A DNA stretch of 36,659 nt. It comes from Azolla pinnata. Its lineage: Eukaryota > Streptophyta > Polypodiopsida > Salviniales > Salviniaceae. The notes beneath the pieces were generated by a model. It was not told the DNA's origin. It made no database searches and was given only the letters and a program-made list of their open reading frames with translations. Position numbers and translations under genes: made by a program. Positions 21,601-31,957 of this stretch are shown piece after piece (position 1 is the stretch's first letter; every line of letters begins with the position of its first letter). The stretch lies in the NCBI GenBank assembly GCA_037176905.1, contig JBBBWG010032419.1:1-36659 (forward strand). Reading direction: 5' to 3'.

Positions 21601-22309
21601 TTGATAACATAGATTTACAATTGCTAATATAATTAAGAGATCGGAGCATAAGACTTGAACTTCGGCAATACCTCGGCTAAACATAGGTTTTGTCACTACC
21701 GACTGTCAATATAAGTTTAGAACACCTTGGATTTGTATAGAACAGCAAGATTAGATCATGAATTCACCCTACCTTGACTAAAGGTTGACATGGAGAATTC
21801 AAGAGCCTTGATTGGTGGTGGTTGTACTTGTAATGCTCTTCCCACTCCCTTGGAATCGATCAAGTCCGGAATTTCTAATAAGCATGTAATAATCTGTGGA
21901 TGGAACTCGAAGCTCCTTGCATATAAAATAAAGAATCGGCATTATACTTGACATCCTTCCGGTGCAAATAACACTCTCTGCGTTGGCATGACAAGAAATC
22001 AAGTTGGAATTTTGTTAGCTTGTTAAGAAAATGCTCTGAGTGAAATATGATGAATCCATAGCTAGCATACAAGAGATTATGATGCAATGGATATCGGGGC
22101 GCCTTTATATAGAGAGCACAATGCAGAAGACATATTATTATCCACAGCACAAATTGTAGCCAAAGTCTTGTGTAAGTTTGGCACATTATGCAATCGTCAA
22201 AGATCAACGACTTACCAGGTAAGTGGCCCATATAATTACACAATCGAGCAAGTAATTCCTTTTGCAATTTCAAACCACTCTCCAAAAGCCTGCACATCAA
22301 TCACTCTTC
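21601..22309 (-). other. 3' flank of the unknown multi-exon gene
   Basis: A minus-strand frame of 141 codons (21875-22300) starts 10 bp after the stop of the upstream gene. It has no domain I can name and may be chance within the 3' UTR. Confidence 0.3.
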
Positions 22310-25300
22310 CTAATTAGATCGTTGTCTCGCATGCAAACCTAAACAGTGCTTTGCATGGTGGAGCACAGAAACAGATAGCCTGAAGTATTTATCCTCGCTG
22401 GATAGGTTGAAAAATACGTACTCTTTTATGTGATGAACGAGAACTTCCATCAATGGATCGTCGTCCCTTTGATTGCTGACAAATAAACACACTTTTTCAT
22501 AGAACATATAGATGGACTCGAGTTCTGGAAAAAGGGGGGCTGATGTTGGCCTACTTTTCATCTGGTTTTCTTCAGCTAGCTCCCTGATGGAAAAACATTA
22601 TTCTTACAATAGAACATTTCAATAATGTGAAAAGAAACGAATCAATCTAAAATTCATCAGTGCATACCACAACTGCTGTGTTAGAATGGGAGTTTGTCGA
22701 CCACAACTTTCAAAATGTAAAAGCAGCCTTGAAGACACCTGCATTACAAGAATAAATACCAATATTTTTCAATTGGCACATACTTGAGCATAAGAAAACC
22801 AAGGACTTCTCCTGCTGACTAGGGTCGATAATTGAGCCAAACAGTATCAACTTATGCGGTGAATGTAGAAAACTTGCTAGCATACCTCTGCTGTGAATGG
22901 TGGACATGATCGGCATTGCTCTCGACGAATAGATCTTGCCATCAACTTATCATTTAGATCATCTTGAAGACTTTTTTTCAAAATGAGGAACTGCCTCATC
23001 CATTCAGAAACCTGTTATTTCAAGCATATATGTAAAATTTCTAAATTCTTCCACTGCTTAGAGTATTCAATACATGTAATGAAAATAAAATATAAGAATG
23101 GCCAACAATCTATAACAGATACTACCTCTCCTCCAAGGTTTGGAAGCGGTAACCTAGTAAAGGAATCATCTTTATTGGATAGGGTAGATTCTACAGGAGC
23201 ACTTCCAGAATTGCTATCAACCTACAGAAAATTTGCTTCTTTTAAAATCATTAGGTGATGATGTTCAAAGCACTGCCATTGAATCTTTATTGAAAATATC
23301 GAATATAGGAGAAATTTCAGTGTGTATGTGAAATTGTGTTAGCTTTGAGCAATATATATAGAAGGTTAGGAAACCTATAATTGGATCTATCTGCACACCA
23401 AAGAAACCCCTTTCTTCAGCCCTAGATTATTCACAGACTCTCTTTGGTTTGGAAGGAATAAATTGTCATATGCAATGAATGTGTCTTATAAATATGATGC
23501 TTAATCTTCTTCACCAACTCAACATTAACTTCATATTGTAATGCACCAACAGATTTGCAATTCAACAACATTCGTAAATATATTCATCGGACTTGTAGCA
23601 AGACTAAGCATTCATTTTAGTATTTTACAAGAATAATTATGCAAGTAATAAACTTAACATTGAAAATGACGGGCATCTGGATAGAGGTTACACAGAGATC
23701 AGAGATACGAGCATTCATAAGAATGAGATCATTAAAAGGATTGGTGCAACTGATATATTTGATGTACTTAGAAGTTCATGAAGGAGAACATAGAACATAA
23801 CGAAAAAGTAGAAAAATACAGCCATTTATGAGAATCAATAGACAACCTTAGCATCTGAAGACACCAACTTCTGAGCTGATATTGAACTGTTATGCCATGA
23901 CAAACATGTTACATTCTTTCCAATTCATTTGATCTCGTTTAGCCAATGTAGATAATTAAGTAGATTATATGTGCGGAAAAAAGAAAAAAACACATGCTAC
24001 AACAACTTACCTAAAACTCGGGAGTTGTATGGACTGTTGGCTGGAAACACCTGGCATCAAATATGAAATTGTATCATTGCATAAAAAATTATCATTCATA
24101 CCTTTAGCACCAGGTCTTTCACTTCATCCCACAAGTTGATTAAGGGTTAAGTTTAAAACCACTATATTTTCAAAGGGGTAAAGCCTAAAGAATCAACGTG
24201 GCCTTGTAGGTGTGTAAAAGAGGCTGAGTCAATGTGACTGTAGAATATGAATTGTGAACATCAAAGTATTTTGGTGCAGACATAACCATGTGCTGCGGAC
24301 TATATATTATGGCATTGATAATTTGCTGGAATTATTAGTAAGACCATAAGCATTTACCATTCTTCTTGCAAAACATACCAATCTAGATCTAAGACACAAA
24401 AAAATGTTTTGGAGTGAACTTCCAGCTAGTGGGGAGAAATCAAATGCATCCGTCCAATTACAAGAAAAGTGAAGTTTTTGCTGCTGCACACGCATGGAAA
24501 TACTCAGTCTATCTGACGGTTTCACTGAAAATATTAGAGATTGAGTAAAATTGTGCCCAAGATATTTTAACAACTGCCTGTCAGCTGAGATCCAGCAAAA
24601 AGCACCAAGACCGCAAAAACAGAGAGGATCTGTAACTCTTATTTGGAGAAAGGCCATAGCAACTCAGCAGAAAGATTTGTGATCTCAGATACAAAGAAAC
24701 AATTAAGCATTCAATGGCATATGCCTAAGCTGGAGAGAAGGCAAAGTTTGTATTCAATCAATCAACACATGACCACCACAAGGCCTGAGTAGTACAATTA
24801 TCTGAAGCTTTAACTGATGAACAGAATAGTAGTTCCTTGAGCAAGAAGAAAAATAAATAAAACTTGAAAACACAATGTCCTGTCTACAAGTTTAAGAAGG
24901 TGTGTAAACAGCCAAAAGCACGGTTTCAGAGTTACACAGAACTTCAAATAATAAGTCTGCGGTGCTTCATGTACCTGAAGATTGGAATGGTATATTTTCA
25001 TCATTTCTAACCTGGGAGAATGGTGTTTTCACCTGTAAGCAAAACAAGAAATCAGTTAAAGCCTGATTCTGTCTTCCTAGATAATGTTTAATATTGTATG
25101 CTTCAAACAGCAATATTTCTAATCTGTATGCTACTTTTTATCCAAAGTTCTACAGGATTCTGTTTCATGAGATTGGATCGCATAGAAAAACCCATGCTCG
25201 AAGGTTCAAAAACTCCAACATGTGTTTACTAAAAACTATAGAACAGAAGAAGAGCTTTACCCATGCAAGTCCAGGCAGACGACAATGACCAGTTAAGATG

Positions 25301-26050
25301 GGAATCTGTGGCTGCAGTCACATTGTGAGGACTGGAGATCTAGATGCAATTTTATATTTCAAGATCTACAAGAGCCTGCAGCTGTAGTAAGGCCCTGTGG
25401 AATGATCTTGCGCATGCTTTGAAAGGGGAGTGGAATTCCATTCATGGAACTTCAGAATGATGTAGGAAGCAACAGCGCATGGTCTTGGGCAATATCTATA
25501 TTTATGAATGTTCACAGGGGATTTTAGTCTGGAATCACAAAGCTCCAATCTTCTTGTTCCCACCACCGAGTTTATGAACAGCTACATGATGGATACTGAG
25601 GCAATTCAGTTTCTAAACCGATCTGTCTGATGACTATGTGATAGAAAATTTCCTTCTACTTTTTATGCCCTATTAACACAAAGGTATATCTTGTTTTAAG
25701 AAAAAACAGAAGAGCTTTACCCTCACTGCTTTGCGAAGATTCTCAGCTGCTTCAAGTGGCTTCTTTGGAAACTTTGTATATTTTACATCTGCATACAAAG
25801 ATTCACCTTAGTCAAATAAGCGACACAACAAACCCACGAGAGCATCGAAAGTTATTGAGCATACAGAAAAGGATTTATTATCATATTCAGTGGAAATGTT
25901 AGAGTAGCACTTCGCGAGTAAAATATTTTTCCCAGATTAATCAGCACACGAAGCTTATCCCATGCACATGCAAAATAGCCCAAAGATCATTATTTTGTTT
26001 TCACCCAATGTCAACAGTTATCTTAATTAGAACACCGCTATTTTTTTGGT

Positions 26051-26084
<34 letters not shown>

Positions 26085-28438
26085 AAGACCCAAGAATATA
26101 TACCATGCAAATGAGAAAGTCCCATTTTGAGGAGGAGACACTGCACACTGAGATGTGACGGTGAACCCTTCTGAAACAATGTTGATTTTCGCGCCAAATC
26201 TGGCATGGTTTTGACAATAGTGAGCTTTGAAGCAGCAGTAGGTTTGTGAGCTACATGGAAGAAAGGGGAGCTTCCTTCCTCAATATCAATATTCCCTATT
26301 TCTTTTGGATTAGGATTATCTTTTGGGATTGAATCTGCTGGTACACCAAGGCATGAGTACGATCTTCCAAGTTGTGACCAAACACCGGTTCTCTCTCTGA
26401 AATAATAACTAAACAATAAGGTCTTAATGGAATTGAAGTGAGCATGCTCAGTAAACTCCAAAGTTACCTCTGATAGCTATTTGCCACTTTGTCAATGAGG
26501 TTTCGAGCAACAAGTTCAACAGGACTGTAAGACATTGTTGTCTCCAGCATAAATCGATGCTCTTCATCTTCTTTGGATCTCTCAGCTCGCTAGATTCGAT
26601 TACAAAATTCACGATTACTTCAATGATCCTTTTCTTCTTTCTCTCAATCGATTAGATATAGTTTAGGCAGGGTAAAAAAGCATGGGCATCACAAAACGAT
26701 GGATAAGAACTAAATCATTGTTCCTTTTCGATTCATTTCACATACTGCAACTCTTCCATGTCTGTCATTAGGTGAAATTAGACCCTTCCATACATAGGTT
26801 TTAGCAAACAAGAACAAGATGCTTTCTTTTGCAATAGTTGAACAACTAATGGGGAAACCTGATGTAGTGTAAGAATTCATGTAAAATGATACTAATGTCA
26901 CAATCTAGTACAGGCAAAAATAGTCTCCGTTTTGCAACTGGAGCAATGCTTCATAGTCTATACTATCATATCCTCTGTCTTCAAAACTATATACAATGAA
27001 ACTGAAAGGCACATATATGCCTCCTCATTATCTTTTGATACATTGCTGCTAGTATGTAAAGTTTGCTAAATTGAAAGCCTGATCGTGTAATGTGGGTGGG
27101 ATGAGATTGCTTCTAAACCTACTTTACATTTTCACCACAGAAAATATGGCTGCATCGATACAAAAATGGCATCATCATCACACCCACAAATTCCATATCT
27201 ACACTATCCTCAATGTCTTCCATAGAACAAAAATGCCACTGCTGTTTGGCTGCAGATTGGGAAGTATGACCTTGTGCTATGTGGATATTCAGTTCCTGAC
27301 ATGGAGTACACCTCTAAGCTTTATATAGTTAGCAATGCATGCAAAGATTCTTACATCTCCCAAAGACACTCACAGTTTCAATGTTCATTCCAACCTAACA
27401 GTATTCAGCACTATCTACATTCACACAGAAATTTCAAGGATTTTTTCTGCAATGGGGACAGATTATCGCCTGAAACAGTGAAATAATCGGGGATTTTCTG
27501 CTACTTTGCTGATAATTTTCCCGATGGAGGAAACCAAATGCTTGGTATGATATCGTCAGATCATAAGACACTAATGCATCACAACTAGCCAAAGCACTCA
27601 GTGTACGTAATCGTGAAACAGCCATATTGTTCCTGGAGATGTTAACCAATAAAGATCTGGCTGTAATGTAAACATGTGTCGATAACATCAATAATAGTAG
27701 TCAACAGAAACTGTAATCTTTAGAGAACTTCCCAATGCAATTTTTTTGTATGGAAGCATTGATACTGAAATGTTTAGAAAGTTTCCAGGACTTGCAGTAA
27801 AGATACCTTAAAAATAGCACTATAATCTGCATTCTGACTGAAGTTTCTAAGCAATCGTTTTCTCTTCTGCAAGTCTCTGCATAGCCTTTTAACCTGAGGA
27901 CTTTGTAGGGCAGTGGCACGAACCTTCCACTCTTTCTGCTCTGACTTCAAAGGTTGCAAGGAAAAGGTACCAGGGGCAATCTTCAACTCAGAAAACAGCT
28001 GCAATTGATTGGCAAATAGATGAGAATCAAAATCGCACTAACAAATGGAGAAAAAGTTGGTTTTTCATCTTGATTGCATTTGCGAGGTCTCTTCAAAACC
28101 ATATTGACAAATGGACATAGAAATGTTTTTCTCCACCAAGCTCACATTTGCAGAATCTCATCAAAATTATATTGACACATAGGCATAGAAATGTTTTATT
28201 TCCGTTCCCATTCTGAGAGATGTCATGAAAATAACATGGAGAAATGGACATCGAAATGTTTCTTCACCAAGCTCACATTTGCAAGAGTTTCCTTCTGAAC
28301 AGTTCTCCGTTCACGAGCACGTTCAAAGCTCCTTGGAGTAGGGAAGTTATCTTTTATGCTAATTCTCTTCAAGGAGAGGGACTTTTTCATATGCTCAGCA
28401 ACACTTCTGGAATGGCGGCGAGGAGTTGACACGCCCAT
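22310..28438 (-). CDS. Multi-exon plant protein of unknown function (about 556 aa)
   Basis: Thirteen exons chain in phase: 28277-28438, 27807-27998, 26468-26589, 26104-26396, 25727-25788 (or to 25721), 24975-25032, 24379-24524, 24011-24050, 23847-23875, 23126-23221, 22886-23011, 22668-22738 and 22310-22583. The N terminus MGVSTPRRHSRSVAEHMKKS is basic, followed by a Lys/Arg-rich helical region (SPQVKRLCRDLQKRKRLLRN), a conserved-looking SPVELVARNLIDKVANSYQ, a Ser-rich linker, EWMRQFLILKKSLQDDLNDK and a C-terminal helical part (LFPELESIYMFYEKVCLFV). It looks like a nuclear or cytoskeletal adaptor, but I do not recognise the family. A further exon ending at 24102 (VKDLVLK) is possible but lacks a good acceptor. 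Exons of 29 and 40 bp are notably small. ATG 28438 is preceded by an untranslated region that probably contains an intron. Confidence 0.7.
26053..26083. repeat. AT dinucleotide repeat in intron
   Basis: About 15 AT units, 20 bp downstream (transcript sense) of the donor at 26103. Confidence 0.95.
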
Positions 28439-28721
28439 CTCTCAATTTCACATAACTTGTATTGCAGCAGAAGAGTATATCAGCCAGCATTTTACTTTCA
28501 TTTTGCCAACTTTATCGAGACTGCGTTTGATTCTAGAAATTACCAAATGATGCACCTCTCAAGGTAATCAGGAATGAATCAGTGAGCGTGTGCCAGCATG
28601 CATACGCATCGAATGGATTCAACATATCAAAAGCAGTTCTTGCAAGACCGGAATTTTCGATTTCAAGATCACACGCAGTTCTCATGGTGATGGCGATGGA
28701 GATTGCGATGCCGTTGGCAAT

Positions 28722-28850
28722 GACGATGATGATGATGAAGATGATGATGAAGACGATGATGATGATGATGATGATGATGATGACGACGACGACAGCGACA
28801 ACGATGATGAAGATGATGGTGAGGATGATGCGGATGATGATGAAAACTAA
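28722..28850. repeat. GAT trinucleotide repeat
   Basis: Imperfect GATGAT/GACGAC tract just upstream of the ATG at 28438, probably in the 5' leader intron. One plus frame reads poly-Asp and another poly-Met; neither is a believable gene. Confidence 0.9.
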
Positions 28851-29082
28851 GAATTAACGACGGATAGATGAATGCATGTTCGACGGTGAATGATTGAAGC
28901 GACAGGAAGAAACGTGACGGAATCGTTCTATCGCGGTGGCGGGGCATAGCACCAAAAGAAAAAAAAGGCGAACGGAATCTGGCGGAGAACGAATCCAGCG
29001 AAAAAGAAACACAGAGAAAACGGGAATGGAGGAGCGAATGAGAAGGAAACCTACCTGCTTCGCCTGTCATTTCCTCCTGTCT

Positions 29083-29128
29083 TCTTCTTCTTCTTCTTCT
29101 TCTTCGTCGTCGTCGTCGTCGTCGTCGT
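29083..29128. repeat. TTC then GTC trinucleotide repeats
   Basis: About nine TTC units followed by about seven GTC units, near the probable transcription start of the 22310-28438 gene (GAA and GAC on its sense strand). Confidence 0.9.
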
Positions 29129-29179
29129 GGCGATGGCGATCCTCAGACTGTTCTCAGTTCAAACGAATTCTTTTTCTTC

Positions 29180-30190
29180 ATTAATCAATTTAATTAATTC
29201 CTTATTTTTCTTATCTTTATTCTAATTATTTTTTTACTTATTTATTTATTTACTTTTGTTCCATTTATTTTATTTTGGTTGTTTTGTTTGCCGCATTTCT
29301 CTACTTATTCTATTGCATTTATTTTATTTATTTGCGTATTTATTTATTTATTTGTTTATTTATGTGTATTTATTTATTTTTATTTGTGTATTTATTTATT
29401 ATTTTATTTATTGCCGTATATATATATATTTTTTTTTTATATTTATATTTATATATCCATTTTGTTCTTTTGTTTGCTTCATTTACCTATTTATTTCATT
29501 TTATTTCTTTATTTATTTATTTATTCGAGGTTAGGATTAGGGCTAGGGTTTAATTAATTGAATTTAATTATTCTCATAGTTTCTTATCTTTATTTTCATT
29601 ATTTATTTATTTATTTTTGTTCGATTTATTTTATTTTGGTTGTTTTGTTTGCCTCTATTTCTCTACTTATTCTATTGCATTTATTTTTATTTATTTGCGT
29701 ATTTATTTATTTATTTGTGTATTTAATTATTTATTTATTTATATTTGTGTATTTATTTATTTATTTATTGCCGTATATATATTTATTTAATTATATATCC
29801 ATTTTGTTCTTTTGTTTGCTTCATTTACCTTTTTATTTCATTTTATTTCTTTCTTTATTTATTTATTCGAGGTTAGGATTAGGGCTAGGGTTTAATTTAT
29901 TTATTTAATTATTTTCTTATTTTCATTATCTGTTTATTTATTTATTTATTTATTTATTTATTTGTGTATCTGTTTATTTACTTTTGCTCGCTTTTTTATT
30001 TACTCACGGACTTATTTTATTTTGGTTGTTTTGTTTGCCTCATTTCTCTAATTGGTTTTTACTTATTTGTGTACTTTATTTATTTATTTATTTCCGTGTA
30101 TATATATGTATATAAGCATTTCCTTCTTTTGTTTGCTATATTTACCTATTTATTTCATTTTATTTCTTTGTTTATTTAGTTGTTATGAGG
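29180..30190. repeat. Three-copy A/T-rich array (about 320-355-bp unit)
   Basis: Copies at about 29180-29560, 29565-29905 and 29910-30195. Each contains TATTTATTTATT runs, TTTTATTTTGGTTGTTTTG, TTGCCGTATATATAT or similar, TTCTTTTGTTTGCT and ends near GAGGTTAGGATTAGGGC, a telomere-like word. Frames here give only Phe/Tyr/Leu. Confidence 0.85.
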
Positions 30191-30195
30191 TTAGG

Positions 30196-31106
30196 ATTAG
30201 GGCCAAGGTTCAAGGTTAGCGATTGCGTTAGGGTTAGGCCCTAGCATTAGAGTTAGGGTTAACGTTTGGGTTAGGGGGATTAGAGTGCATTTCAATTTGA
30301 ATGCAAGTATCTGGCCAGTTCATAAGTGATGCAAAGCAATGCTGCAACTGTGAGTTTCTCGTTCGTTGCTCATATTTGATAATTTCGTTGCAGCAATTGT
30401 TGCCTGATTGTTCCATCTAGGGTACAACTAGGATAGCTAGCTTCTTGCTATGGTCAAAATATGATACCATTTGTTGCTCGATCCAATGATCCGATTCAAC
30501 AGCATTAGCCTAGTATTGTTGAAATTTCGACACAACTTGCTAGTTTTCTCATACACTACTCAATCCATTGGTCTAATTACAATAGCAATAGCCCGCTACG
30601 ATCGAAAAGTAGGGCAAAACATGCGAGAGGAGACAAAGCAGACCTCTTAACAAAACCTCGGATCTACAAAACAAAGGTAATGCTAACCAATTGTTTCGTG
30701 GATCACACGCTCAGGAAAACCCCCCTTCAAATCATAGACAGATGTAGCAGTAAAGTGCAAGAAGCAAAAGAAAAGCAAACGAAACGATGATGAGAGCAAC
30801 GAATTTCGCGACCCGAGAGCACAACGAACCGAGCTGCATGATGCGCCGCCGCACAGCAAGGCGCGCTCTTTCAAATTGTACACATCTCATACCCATTAAA
30901 AAAAAGCAACGGCGAAGCATGTACAGCGGGCGGGGCAACACGGCATAGGTTTTTACAACAAACGAAGGCCAGACTCGCGCGCGCGTCATCGGAGAGGGAG
31001 ATGGGAAATTGCGATTCTACAGTGCGACTTGCGCTTGTGTTGTGTCGTGTGTCGGTGTGTGTGTGAGTGTGTGTGTGTGTGTTACAACTTACAAGACGAG
31101 AGGGGA
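30196..31106. other. Spacer and 3' flank of the MACPF gene
   Basis: A short run of telomere-like GTTAGGG/GGTTAGGG variants (30200-30280) is followed by non-repetitive sequence with no recognisable gene and a GT microsatellite at about 31055-31082. The 3' UTR of the MACPF gene should lie at the right end. Confidence 0.45.
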
Positions 31107-31909
31107 TCAATCGGCGGAGGAGGAGGAGGAGGGGACGGTGAGGAGCGAGTACTTGACGCGGAGCGAGATGCGGCGGCGGTGGTCGAGGCAGAGCTTGGCG
31201 CCGGTGACGAGCCAGTGGCCGGGCAAGTCGTGGGGTCCTTTGGACATCTCGGAGGTGTCGACGAAGCGGGCGAGTCTGGAAGGGACGGAGGCGGGGGGAC
31301 GAGGCCTGCGGGCGTCGTCGTCATCGGGGAAAGCATCGTCCGAGGAGGCGATCAAGGGCGGCTTCGCATCGGCCCCCGTTACAGATGCAGTCGACGAAGC
31401 GGTTGCAGTTGCGATCGTCGCAGCTGCGACTGCAGGAGACGAGAAGGTGGAGCTGAGGAAGCTGGAGAAAGCGCCCGATCTGGCGGCGGTGGCCGACGAC
31501 GGCATGTGGTCCCACTCGGAGCGCCGCACGCGGGCGCCCGCGATCCTCGAGTAGAGCAGGCGCAGATGCAGAACGCTCCTCCGCGTCGTCGGGCTGCCTT
31601 TCTTCTCCACGCTGCCTTTCCGACGATCGGCTTTCAGATCGGCTTTCAGACTGGCCAGATTGCCCACCGCGAGCTGCGCCCCGACCACCACCGATGCGCC
31701 CACCCGGTCGCCGATCCACGCCTCGGCGCTCTCCACGGGCGCGGTGCACACGTGCGACAGCCCCCGCCACTGCACCGCCTCCACGTACCTCTCCACTTCC
31801 TCCTCCTCTGCACCTTGCCACCACGTCCCCTCGTCGTTTCCTCTGTTTCCTAAACATCGACAAACGCAGACGACGACGACGACGACGATGATGCTGATGT
31901 TGATGATGC

Positions 31910-31957
<48 letters not shown>

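Noticed and set aside
22380-22421. A 42-bp intron in the last exon of the unknown gene
   Set aside because: Too short for a plant intron and a multiple of three; the unspliced reading is open through to the stop.
28582-28857. Poly-Asp or poly-Met plus-strand frames
   Set aside because: Products of the GAT repeat in the leader of the minus-strand gene.
29256-30179. Phe/Tyr/Leu-rich frames resembling membrane proteins
   Set aside because: They come from TATTTATT repeats; no conserved topology or motif.
31009-31914. Long plus-strand frames of 181 and 274 codons
   Set aside because: Antisense to the last MACPF exon, whose minus frame contains clear family motifs.
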